Origin: JBDZVM01 sp040255675
GTDB lineage: Bacteria > Actinomycetota > Actinomycetes > Acidothermales > Acidothermaceae
Direction of reading: 5' to 3'
Assembly: GCA_040255675.1 (NCBI GenBank)
Contig: JBDZVM010000003.1
Span: forward strand, 122,589 to 186,588
DNA: 64,000 bases
In this document: in pieces, positions 42,540-50,784 of the stretch
How positions within the stretch are numbered: position 1 is the first letter of the stretch
Layout: each line of letters begins with the position of its first letter
Translations under genes and position numbers: made by a program
The notes under the pieces: generated by a model
Seen by the model: the letters and a program-made list of their open reading frames with translations, nothing else
Told to the model about the DNA's origin: nothing
Database searches by the model: none

Positions 42540-44621
42540 TCAGCGTAACAGTTCGGGCGGCGCCACGCTCGCTTCACCCGCCCGAGCGCGCGCCGGTTCG
42601 CTTGCGGCCACGACCGCGCTCGTGGCCGGGACGACGACGAGAGCCGCGAGCGCCGGGATCGCGATTCCCGAGTCGTTGAGGACGGCACCAACGACCGCCA
42701 TCACGAGCAAGGCGACGAGCACGGGACGCAAAACCGGCACGCCGCCGAACGCCTGCCGCAACGAACGAGGTGGTGAATACACCAGCCAGACGGCCGCCAC
42801 CACGAGCAAGGGAATCAACAACGTCAGCGCACTGTAGCCAAGCAGGTGAAGATCGGCCAGTGCCTTGCGCCGCACGATGCCCCAGGCACCCCCGTGCAAG
42901 ACGTCGCCGACGAATCGGCCGAGATGCGTTTGCGACGACGCCGGCCGAAGGTAGTCGATCACGCCGAGGACGCCGACCAGGGCGACCGCCAGCAGGACGC
43001 CGAACAGCGCGGGCCGCCAGGACACGCGCCGTCCGGTAACAAGCCAGGCCAGGACGGCGAAAGCCGGCACCAACGCGAGGACGCCGCCGACGTCGCTGCC
43101 CCAAAGCGGCACGCCGTCGACCGCGACCGCGACAACGCCGACGGCGGCGACAGGCGTCGCCGGAGAACGCGGGCCTCGGGGGCGAAGCCAACCGCGCCGG
43201 CCGAGCGCCTCGACGAAGCCCGCGGCGCTCAGAAGAGCGCCGGCCGCGAATATCCCGAAGCCGACGTTGCCAATGCCCGCGAACCGGCCGGCGACCAACG
43301 GTGAGTATCCGGCCGGGGTAAAGATTTGCAGATGCGCGCCGGTGACGAGATCGAGCGCGATGACGACAAACGTGAGAGTGCCGACAGCGGCCGCTAGCCC
43401 AAAGGGACCTCGCCGCCAGATCACCGTTTCCATCGCGACGGCCAGCCGAGCAGCGACCGTCGCGGCAACCAGCGTCGCAAAAGCGAGGACCAGCAAGGGC
43501 AACGGTGAACTCCACCACGAGACCATGCCGGCGAGAAACGACGACACCGGAAGCAGCGCGCACCACGTGCAGGCCAACGCCGCCCACCGCCATTTCGCCG
43601 AACCGCGACGCGCGAGCCACCAGGCATACGCGCATCCGAGAATCGTCAATGCCACCAGCGTCAGCCAAAACGGCACGATCGAAGCGGCTTGGCGTTGTGC
43701 CGCCATGTCGAGACGCGACAGTTGCGTCACCTTGGCGCTCGTCGCCGCGGGTTCTGGCGAGTTTTGCCAACGCTGCCCGATCATCGACGTCGGCACGTCG
43801 ACGCCACGCAACCACAACACGGTAGGAGCCAGGTCGACCAGCTGCACAAACGGAGGGCGACGCGTCGAGGCGCTCACGAGCACGCCGTGGCCGAATGGCG
43901 CACCGTGCGCGATCGCGACATGCAGATGCGCTCTCGTCGCGTCGCCGTCTTCGGAAACGCCGACGACGAGCAGCACCGTATTCGGCGGCGCGTGCGCCGC
44001 GACGGTAGCCGCCACGTTGTCGAGCCGGGACGCCGTGGCGGCGACCAGCGTGACGGGGCAGCGGCGTAAGAACGCGGAATCGGAGGCGGCTTTTTCGACG
44101 TCCGGCTCGTACGCCGTCACCGTGCCGCTCGAATCGGCCGCCCCTAACACGGCGTCACGGCCTGCCGCCGCCACGCAACTGCCGGCGTGTCGAAGAGCAT
44201 CGCCGAGAGCGCCAAGTGCCGCCTGATCGGTGGCCGACACGTTGTCGTCGTACGCGGCGGCAAAACCGCTGATTTCGGCCCCGCCGCCCGGCGATGCGCG
44301 CACCGTAAGCCCGGACGACGCGCACGCGGCGTCGTGCCGGTCGCTCGCGGTGGCCCGATTACCAGCACCGAGGGTGAGCCAGCCGTCGTCCGGGCAGCTC
44401 ACCGGTTCGGCGGCTTTGACCGACAGCGAGCCGAGAGACGAGTCGCCCGACAGCTTCCACAAATTGGGGGTGGTCTTCGCTGAAACGTCGTCCCACGTCA
44501 TCGACGGCGCGCCCACCACGATGACCGGCGGCGCCCCGCGACTGTCGGCATGTACCGCACCGGGAATCGCGACGATCGAGGCAATCGCGGGGATCGCCGC
44601 CAGTGCCCAGCTGCGCTTCAT
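42540..44621 (-). CDS. Large membrane protein with N-terminal AlkP-like ectodomain
   Basis: A 693-aa protein whose family I cannot name. A signal peptide (MKRSWALAAIPAIASIVAIPGAVHA) is followed by an extracytoplasmic domain to about residue 300 with an alkaline-phosphatase-superfamily look (PPVIVVGAPSMTWDDVSAKTTPNLWKLSGDSSLGSLSVKA; PFVQLVDLAPTVLWLRGVDVP). Then come about 12 membrane helices (residues 325-690). The conserved GRFAGIGNVGFGIFAAGALLSAAG and SDVGGVLALVPAFAVLAWLV recall polytopic glycan or lipid transferases. ATG 44621 overlaps the stop of the GT4 gene (ATGA). The place beside GT4, murJ and a MraY-like gene suggests envelope glycan work. The usual AlkP metal ligands are not clear. 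Confidence 0.72.
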   Translation of the reverse strand: MKRSWALAAIPAIASIVAIPGAVHADSRGAPPVIVVGAPSMTWDDVSAKTTPNLWKLSGDSSLGSLSVKAAEPVSCPDDGWLTLGAGNRATASDRHDAACASSGLTVRASPGGGAEISGFAAAYDDNVSATDQAALGALGDALRHAGSCVAAAGRDAVLGAADSSGTVTAYEPDVEKAASDSAFLRRCPVTLVAATASRLDNVAATVAAHAPPNTVLLVVGVSEDGDATRAHLHVAIAHGAPFGHGVLVSASTRRPPFVQLVDLAPTVLWLRGVDVPTSMIGQRWQNSPEPAATSAKVTQLSRLDMAAQRQAASIVPFWLTLVALTILGCAYAWWLARRGSAKWRWAALACTWCALLPVSSFLAGMVSWWSSPLPLLVLAFATLVAATVAARLAVAMETVIWRRGPFGLAAAVGTLTFVVIALDLVTGAHLQIFTPAGYSPLVAGRFAGIGNVGFGIFAAGALLSAAGFVEALGRRGWLRPRGPRSPATPVAAVGVVAVAVDGVPLWGSDVGGVLALVPAFAVLAWLVTGRRVSWRPALFGVLLAVALVGVLGVIDYLRPASSQTHLGRFVGDVLHGGAWGIVRRKALADLHLLGYSALTLLIPLLVVAAVWLVYSPPRSLRQAFGGVPVLRPVLVALLVMAVVGAVLNDSGIAIPALAALVVVPATSAVVAASEPARARAGEASVAPPELLR

Positions 44622-45736
44622 CGTCGCGGCCTCTCCTGGTAGCACGAGACCAACTGATTCACCACGTCGCCGTCGGTCGGAAGCCCGCTCGCCCGGCGTC
44701 GGGCCGCCGCCATAAGGTCGGCTGCCAATCCCTCGTCGGTCAAGACCCGCGCGAGGGCCTCGGCCAGCGAGTTCGGATCGTCGGGTTCGATCAACAACGC
44801 GGCGTCACCAACGAGTTCGGGAATGCCGCCGACTCTGGTCGCGACAAGTGGGCGACCCGCGCCGATGACTTCGGCGGCGGCCATCGGCCACCCTTCCCAA
44901 CGGCTCGGCATCACGATGGCGTCGGCGGCGTGCACAAGGTCGGCCACGTCGGAGCGATCCCCGAGCAGCCGGACGCCCACACCCGCGTCAGCAATTTGCC
45001 GTTGCAGGTTTTGTCTTTGCGGGCCATCGCCGGCGATGAGAACGACGGCGCGCGGTACCTCACGTTGCAGGAGCCGGGCAGCGTTGACGAGGACGTCGAA
45101 CCCCTTTTGGCTGTGGAGTCGTCCGATCGCGAGTACCAGTGTGGTGTCCGCGGCTAGCTCGAGGCTTTGCCTTACGGCGGCGCGGTCGCGCGACGGCTCG
45201 CGCAAGACCGCCGAAATCAAAGCCCGTTCGACGAACGGTTTCACCGCGCGCACCGAATCGGCAAGGTCGTCACTCACCGCGAGTACGACGTCGAAACCGC
45301 GAACCGCCTGGCGCATCACGAACTCAAGCACGCGCTGCCGAAATTTGTTGCCCAGCATGGCGTTGTGCAAGGTCACCACGAAAACCGGGCGACGGCGTCG
45401 TACGACATGTAGCCGGCTCAAAGCCGTGACAACGGCGGCACGAAGACCATGCGCGTGCACGACGTCGACGTCACGAATGAGTCCGCGCAACCGCCAGGCG
45501 GCGCGAAGCGCGACGACCGGATGCAGCCCAGAGGCAATCTCAAGTCGATGAAAATCCGTGCGGCCGCCAGAAAAGTCGAAGCGCTCTCCGGTCGACGCCG
45601 GGCCGAACACGTCGACGCGATGGCCGCGGGCGGCGAGTCCGCGGGCGACGGCAGCGACGTGGCGGCCGACTCCCCCAGCGCTGGTCGCGAGTACGAGCGC
45701 CACGCGGACCTGCTTATCGTCAGCCAATCGTGTCAC
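44618..45736 (-). CDS. Glycosyltransferase family 4 (GT-B)
   Basis: A 372-aa retaining GT-B glycosyltransferase. N-domain: RVALVLATSAGGVGRHVAAVARGLAARGHRVDVFGP, VVHAHGLRAAV. C-domain: LVLAIGRLHSQKGFDVLVNAARLLQREVPRAVVLIAGDGPQ and the E-x7-E motif EGWPMAAAEVIGAGRPLVATRVGGIPELVGD. It would transfer a sugar from a nucleotide donor to a lipid-linked or envelope acceptor. GTG 45736 overlaps murJ by 17 bp; TTG 45727 is an alternative. Coupled at the 3' end to the AlkP-like gene. Confidence 0.9.
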   Translation of the reverse strand: MTRLADDKQVRVALVLATSAGGVGRHVAAVARGLAARGHRVDVFGPASTGERFDFSGGRTDFHRLEIASGLHPVVALRAAWRLRGLIRDVDVVHAHGLRAAVVTALSRLHVVRRRRPVFVVTLHNAMLGNKFRQRVLEFVMRQAVRGFDVVLAVSDDLADSVRAVKPFVERALISAVLREPSRDRAAVRQSLELAADTTLVLAIGRLHSQKGFDVLVNAARLLQREVPRAVVLIAGDGPQRQNLQRQIADAGVGVRLLGDRSDVADLVHAADAIVMPSRWEGWPMAAAEVIGAGRPLVATRVGGIPELVGDAALLIEPDDPNSLAEALARVLTDEGLAADLMAAARRRASGLPTDGDVVNQLVSCYQERPRR

Positions 45737-47405
45737 CGCCGACCGGCCGACGGCCGAGAATTCTCGCGCCGAGCTGGCGCCGGTCGTGAGCCGGCTCGAA
45801 GGCAACCGCGACCGCGACGGCAACCGCCGCTGTCAGCGCGCCGACGAGTGCCGTCACGAACACCGACGCTACCGCCGATCGCGCGCCGATCGCGGTCGCG
45901 ACGCCGAGGCCGGCGCCGATTCCGGCGCTGGCACCCGCGAATGACGCCGCGGCGGTGCGCTTCAACCCTTCGAGCGCCCGACGAGCAGTCGCGCCAGCGA
46001 GGCCCGCGACGAGCAAAATTCCGGCTATCGTCATGCCGATCGAGTTTCCGACCGCGAGAGCGACCACCCGCCACCGCGGCGAAAATGCCGGTATCAAAGT
46101 GAAATCGGCGATAATCACCGCGAGCCAGCCGACGCAGATCGCGGCCGCCGCGAACCGCCACGTCGCGCGCGCGTAAAAGGCGCGGCCGACATACGCGACA
46201 AGCCCGTATCCGAGAAGGCCGGGCGCAAAGGCAACCAAGGTCCATGCCAGTGCGACGGTGTCGGCGTTTCCAGGCACCCGCAAGGCCAAGACGCGTGCTA
46301 CTGGCACCGCGCACGCGACGACCGCGGCCGCCGCGACAGCGCTCGCCAGGACGACAACCCGCAGTCCGCGAGCCGCCGAGATCGCGTACCCGTGGTCGTC
46401 ACCGTCGTCCGCGCGGGCGGCCAATCGCGGGAAGGCGCTCGTCGCGATGGGCACTGCCGCGACCGACCACGGAACCAAGAAAACTGCCCATGCCAGGTTG
46501 TACAAGACAAGGGTTCCGGTGGCTCCGCGATGCGCGAGCCGCAAAACGACCGCGACCGAAAGTTGCTGGGCCGCGAGGGTTACAGCCCCCGCTACGGCAA
46601 GGCCCGCGACCCGTCGTCCGACCGCTTGCGGGAAACGCAAGGTCGGTCGAAGCCGAAGCTTGAGCCGCGACACCGGCCACAGCAGCGGCAGCGACAACGC
46701 CACGACACCCGCGGTCGTGCCGATCGCCAGCAGCAGCTGCGCGCCGAGGCCGACGCGGGCCATATCGTCGGCGACGCTGGTCAAGCCAAACGTCACGTAG
46801 GCGCCGATCACCACGACGCTCGATAGCAACGGAGCTAGCGCGGGGCCCAAAAAGCGCTTGTGTGCCTGCAAAATGCCGGTGAATACGATGCAGATCGCGT
46901 AGAACACGACCTGCGGCATGAAGATGAGCAACATACGAGTGCCGACGACCAACTCGTCGTGGCGATTGCATCCGGCCGCCGACGATCCGATCAGCAAGCC
47001 GATGAGCGGCCGCGCCACAAGAAGACCCAGGATCGTCACCGGCACTGACACGAGCAATGCCCACGACAAGAGCGCGGACGCCGTCCGGCTGGCCTGCTCG
47101 CGATCGCCCCGCGCCACCGCGCCCGCGAGCACCGGCACGACGAGGCTGGCGAGCGCGCCGCCCGCGACGACCTCGAAGACGATGTTGGGCACCGTATTCG
47201 CGGTCAGGTAAGTGTCGCCAAGGCACGTCGGCCCGACCGCGCGAGCGAACGCGATCGTGCGGCCGAAGCCGACGACGCGGCTGAGCGCGGTAACCCCGGC
47301 GATGCTCAGGGCGGCACCGACGGCGCTGGCGAGCCAGATCCGCAAGCGGTCCGGCGCGTCGAGTGGCGTGTCGCGCGCGAGTTTCGGCCCCGGCGTTTTA
47401 CCCAT
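45720..47405 (-). CDS. murJ: MurJ/MviN-family lipid II flippase homologue
   Basis: A 561-aa polytopic protein with about 14 membrane helices. It contains SRVVGFGRTIAFARAVGPTCLGDTYLTANTVPNIVFEVVAGGALASLVVPVLAGAVARGD, the MviN opening, with the conserved charged residues in TM1-TM2 and GILQAHKRFLGPALAPLLSSVVVI. MurJ moves lipid-linked peptidoglycan precursors across the membrane; in this locus it could serve another lipid-linked glycan, so the symbol is by family. It overlaps the MraY-like gene by 8 bp and the GT4 gene by 17 bp. Confidence 0.85.
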   Translation of the reverse strand: MGKTPGPKLARDTPLDAPDRLRIWLASAVGAALSIAGVTALSRVVGFGRTIAFARAVGPTCLGDTYLTANTVPNIVFEVVAGGALASLVVPVLAGAVARGDREQASRTASALLSWALLVSVPVTILGLLVARPLIGLLIGSSAAGCNRHDELVVGTRMLLIFMPQVVFYAICIVFTGILQAHKRFLGPALAPLLSSVVVIGAYVTFGLTSVADDMARVGLGAQLLLAIGTTAGVVALSLPLLWPVSRLKLRLRPTLRFPQAVGRRVAGLAVAGAVTLAAQQLSVAVVLRLAHRGATGTLVLYNLAWAVFLVPWSVAAVPIATSAFPRLAARADDGDDHGYAISAARGLRVVVLASAVAAAAVVACAVPVARVLALRVPGNADTVALAWTLVAFAPGLLGYGLVAYVGRAFYARATWRFAAAAICVGWLAVIIADFTLIPAFSPRWRVVALAVGNSIGMTIAGILLVAGLAGATARRALEGLKRTAAASFAGASAGIGAGLGVATAIGARSAVASVFVTALVGALTAAVAVAVAVAFEPAHDRRQLGARILGRRPVGGDTIG

Positions 47406-48210
47406 CGCTTCGGACGCGGCCGAGGCAGTCGAACCACCGCAGGGGCGGTGCCTTGTCGATCACGGCCGAAAAGCTGACGGCTTCACTGGCCGCGGTCAAG
47501 GCCCCGAGCACCGCGAGGCTTGTCACGATGCGCCGCCTGGAGGCACCCGCGACGAGGGCGACGCCGAGAAGCGCGCCCAGGCAGTTCGCGCCGGTGTCAC
47601 CGAGCATCGCGTGTTCGCCCAGGTCAACCGGGAGCAGGCCGGCGGCTGCTCCGCCGGCCGCGGCGGCGACACGACGGCCTGGCACGTCTCCCGCCGCTAC
47701 TGGCGCGGCCATCACCAGGGCGGCCTTCAAAGCCCGGCCGGGCCGCAGGTCGAGCAGGTTGACCAGATTCGCGGACGACGCGATGACTCCGCCCGCCGCG
47801 AGCCGGCACCACGCGGAGCCTTCGGCGACTCGCCAACCGGCAGCGAGGCCGGCCACGCCAATCGAGCCCATTTTCATCAGGCCGGTGGTCAGTTGACCGC
47901 GGCGCAACGCGCCGAGATGCCCGTGCAAGCCGCGCGCATGCGTGCTGCCCCAGCGGTCGTCGATCGCTCCGGCGAGCGAGGCGACGCCACCGGCCAGCAG
48001 CGCGCCACCGCGAACCCGCCGGTCGAGCGCGCGATCCGCGGCGACCGCGGCGAGCGCGGTGATCGCTAGCGCGGGTCCGGCGGCAAGGCTCACGTCACGC
48101 CGTCGGTAATTCAATCTGCGCGACGAATGCGGCTCGAGGCGCGCGAAAAGCCAGCGCGCCCCCGCAGCGCAGGCCGCGCCCCGGCGCATCACGGCGAACG
48201 TCCGCTTCAC
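47398..48210 (-). CDS. MraY/WecA-like polyprenyl-phosphate sugar-phosphate transferase (short)
   Basis: A 270-aa membrane protein of the PNPT family, shorter than MraY or WecA (about 350). Recognisable parts are GAIDDRWGSTHARGLHGHLGALRRGQLTTGLMKM, SSANLVNLLDLRPGRALKAALV (NLxDLxPGR) and EHAMLGDTGANCLGALLGVALV. The N-terminal helices carrying the usual D-D pair seem to be cut back, although GAIDDRWG supplies one D-D. It probably loads a sugar phosphate on a polyprenyl carrier. GTG 48210 overlaps the mctB stop (GTGA). Confidence 0.75.
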   Translation of the reverse strand: MKRTFAVMRRGAACAAGARWLFARLEPHSSRRLNYRRRDVSLAAGPALAITALAAVAADRALDRRVRGGALLAGGVASLAGAIDDRWGSTHARGLHGHLGALRRGQLTTGLMKMGSIGVAGLAAGWRVAEGSAWCRLAAGGVIASSANLVNLLDLRPGRALKAALVMAAPVAAGDVPGRRVAAAAGGAAAGLLPVDLGEHAMLGDTGANCLGALLGVALVAGASRRRIVTSLAVLGALTAASEAVSFSAVIDKAPPLRWFDCLGRVRSDG

Positions 48211-49433
48211 ACGCGTGTTCGCGGGTTCGCGGCCACTGCCGCCGACGTGGCGGCGCTCTTCGCGGTGGGCGTCGAAGCACCTGGCGTGGAACTGGCGCTC
48301 GTCGACACGGTGGGCAGCGGGCCCTGGGCCCCCTGGCCCGATCCGTACTGGCCGATGACGCCGGCGCCGAGCGCGAACACCATCGCTATCCGCCCGCTCG
48401 CGGCGTCAATGTTGTCGATGCCGGAGACCACCTTCGCTAGCGAGTCGTTAGCGCGCAGTGCCGAGAGCAGACCGCCGGGATCGGCGGATCCGGCTGGTCC
48501 GACCACGATCGTATTCGACCCCGCGCGCTGAAAGGCCGCGACCAAGTCGAGCAGCGCGGTGTCTGGATCGGGTGACGGCGTAGGCGTCGCCGTCGCCTTC
48601 GCCGGCTTTTGCGGAGCCGCCGGCGCCACGACAACGATGATGTCGGCGTAGGTCGTCGGTTGTTGATCGAAGCTGATGAAACCGGCCTTCTGCAGACCGG
48701 CCAACACCTCGGTGCTCGCGGCGTCGAGGTAGCGCGGCGCTGAACCGGGCGCCGTTGCCGCCTGCGTGGGATCGCCCGCGGACGGCGGAGTCGGGGCAAC
48801 CGGAGGTATAGATTCCGCCGGCGTTAAAGCCGGTGTCGGTGTGGCGGTAGCTTGCGCTACGGGGGTCACCGGTGCCGGACCGGCGGGTGTGGGACTTCCG
48901 GCTCGAGCACCCGCGGGCGGAGTCGCCGACGGCCGCGAGTCTCCCACCAACGCTTCGGCGAGCGCGGTAGCGGCTCGTGCCGCGACACCGCCCGCCGGAT
49001 CGAAAGCCCTGGTATCAAAGGATTTCAGCAGTTCGGAAAGTGCGGTGGCTTGGGTCGGGTCGACGTACGTGGCGTCGAGCGCGACCTGCGACGTGACGAC
49101 GGCGCCCGCCTCGGTCAGGGTCTTGACTGCCTTGTCTCGAACGCTTTTCGGAGCGTCGGGCACGCTCACGACCACGACCCGGCTCCCCTGAAGGCGACCC
49201 GCGACGACCGTAGGCTCCACCGCTTCGGCGAAATGTTCGTCGTCCGAGAGCTGATTTTGTTGCGTCTGATTTTGTGCCCGCAGGTCTTGCGCTTCCTTGC
49301 GGAGGTCGCTCGTTTGCGTCTTGAGGTTCTTCAACACATCACCTGAGAGCACATTGGTGCCCAGTACAATTCCGACTGCGAGCGCGAGAAAGACGGCCAC
49401 GATCGAGACCACGTGATATTTGAAATCAACCAT
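48207..49433 (-). CDS. mctB: Copper transporter MctB family protein
   Basis: A 408-aa envelope protein of the Rv1698/MctB (DUF3186) family. It starts MVDFKYHVVSIVAVFLALAVGIVLGTNVLSGD, the family signature: a cytoplasmic VDFRYH-like start followed by a membrane helix. A coiled-coil (LKNLKTQTSDLRKEAQDLRAQNQTQQNQL) and two alpha/beta segments follow (VVVVSVPDAPKSVRDKAVKTLTEAGAVV; ADIIVVVAPA), separated by a Pro/Thr/Ala-rich insert (about 165-230). In mycobacteria it limits copper accumulation; a channel activity has been claimed. The same neighbours (steA, recN, pyrG side) occur in M. tuberculosis. Confidence 0.9.
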   Translation of the reverse strand: MVDFKYHVVSIVAVFLALAVGIVLGTNVLSGDVLKNLKTQTSDLRKEAQDLRAQNQTQQNQLSDDEHFAEAVEPTVVAGRLQGSRVVVVSVPDAPKSVRDKAVKTLTEAGAVVTSQVALDATYVDPTQATALSELLKSFDTRAFDPAGGVAARAATALAEALVGDSRPSATPPAGARAGSPTPAGPAPVTPVAQATATPTPALTPAESIPPVAPTPPSAGDPTQAATAPGSAPRYLDAASTEVLAGLQKAGFISFDQQPTTYADIIVVVAPAAPQKPAKATATPTPSPDPDTALLDLVAAFQRAGSNTIVVGPAGSADPGGLLSALRANDSLAKVVSGIDNIDAASGRIAMVFALGAGVIGQYGSGQGAQGPLPTVSTSASSTPGASTPTAKSAATSAAVAANPRTRV

Positions 49434-49527
49434 TGCTCGTGTCCATCGGATACGGCGTCAAAAGCGATAAAGCCAGACGCCTTGTGATCGACCGCACTAG
49501 AACAACCCTGTCACTAGAACAAGCCCG

Positions 49528-50718
49528 TCATGAGAACAACCCCGTCAGCCACGACACGAACGCGTCCCACTTCGCGCCGATGATCGTGAGATATACCTGC
49601 CCGACCGGCGACAACGCCACAACGACTCCCAAGGTGAGCAACGCCGCCAACACCAACACGAACAGCGACGACGTCGAAATTCGGCTGCGGTAAAGGCGGC
49701 TCACGCCTTTCGCGTCGACCAGCTTGCCACCCACACGGAGTCGGGTGAGAAACGTGCTCGCCATGCCGCTTCGGCCCTTGTCAAGGAATTCGACGAGCGT
49801 CGCATGGGTGCCGACCGCGACGATCAGGCTCGCGCCTTTGTCGTCGGCGAGCAGCATGGCGACGTCTTCGCTGGTACCAGCGGCAGGGAAAACCACTGAT
49901 GGCAAACCAAGCTCCTCGACCCGCCCGAGACCGGGCGCGCGACCGTCGCGGTACGCGTGGACGACGATTTCGGCGCCGCAACACAAGGCGGCGTCGGAGA
50001 CGGAGTCCATGTCGCCGACAATCATGGCCGGGGTATAACCGGCTTCGAGCAAGGCGTCGGCACCGCCGTCGACGCCGATGAGCACCGGCCGATACTCGCG
50101 AATGTACGGGCGCAAGACGGCGAGGTCTTCGCGATAGCGGTAGCCGCGCACCACGACCAACACCTGGCGGCCCTCGAGTTCGGTCGAGATGTCGGGCACG
50201 CCGACCCTGTCGAGCAGCAGGTCGCGTTCCCGCCGCAAGAACTCCATCGTGTTCGCGGCAAAGGCTTCCAGCTGGACGGCGAGCCCCGCCCGGGCCTCCG
50301 TCATCGCGGCTCGCACGGTTTCGATCGTTTGCGGCACGCCCTTAGTCAGCACCCGCTCGCCGGCGTAGATCGTGTCGCCGTCGACGCGCACAATGTCGCC
50401 TTCGTGCACCTGCGTGAACACGGTGGCACCGACGTCGTCGACCAGCGGGATACCTGCCGTGACGAGGATCTCCGGGCCGAGGTTCGGATAACGCCCGCTG
50501 ATGCTGCTCGCCGCGTTGACGACGGCGGCGACGCCGCACTCGACCAGCGACTCAGCCGCGATCCGGTCGAGGTCGACGTGGTCGATAACGGCGATGTCGC
50601 CCGGGCGCAGGCGCTTGGTGAGGTTTTTGGTGCGAGTGTCGACTCGGGCGACGCCGACGATCCCGGGCAGGGCAGGCTGCCGGGGTCGCCGGGAAGTCGC
50701 GATCCTCATCGGGTCCAT
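49528..50718 (-). CDS. steA: Cytokinetic-ring protein SteA-like (Rv1697)
   Basis: A 396-aa protein resembling the thiamin pyrophosphokinase-like SteA of corynebacteria, needed for proper cell separation with SteB. Features are GIVGVARVDTRTKNLTKRLRPGDIAVIDHVDLDRIAAESLVECGVAAVVNAASSISGRYPNLGP, RPVLIGVDGGADALLEAGYTPAMIVGDMDSVSDAAL (TPK-like nucleotide site) and a single C-terminal membrane helix (SSLFVLVLAALLTLGVVVALSPVG). The start may be ATG 50718 or 50709; neither has a clear Shine-Dalgarno. Same order as Rv1696-1697-1698. Confidence 0.88.
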   Translation of the reverse strand: MDPMRIATSRRPRQPALPGIVGVARVDTRTKNLTKRLRPGDIAVIDHVDLDRIAAESLVECGVAAVVNAASSISGRYPNLGPEILVTAGIPLVDDVGATVFTQVHEGDIVRVDGDTIYAGERVLTKGVPQTIETVRAAMTEARAGLAVQLEAFAANTMEFLRRERDLLLDRVGVPDISTELEGRQVLVVVRGYRYREDLAVLRPYIREYRPVLIGVDGGADALLEAGYTPAMIVGDMDSVSDAALCCGAEIVVHAYRDGRAPGLGRVEELGLPSVVFPAAGTSEDVAMLLADDKGASLIVAVGTHATLVEFLDKGRSGMASTFLTRLRVGGKLVDAKGVSRLYRSRISTSSLFVLVLAALLTLGVVVALSPVGQVYLTIIGAKWDAFVSWLTGLFS

Positions 50719-50784
50719 CGTGCCAGACGCGCTCGATTGCCTGCGATCACGCATCGGATGACGCCGATCACAGCCGTACGAATA

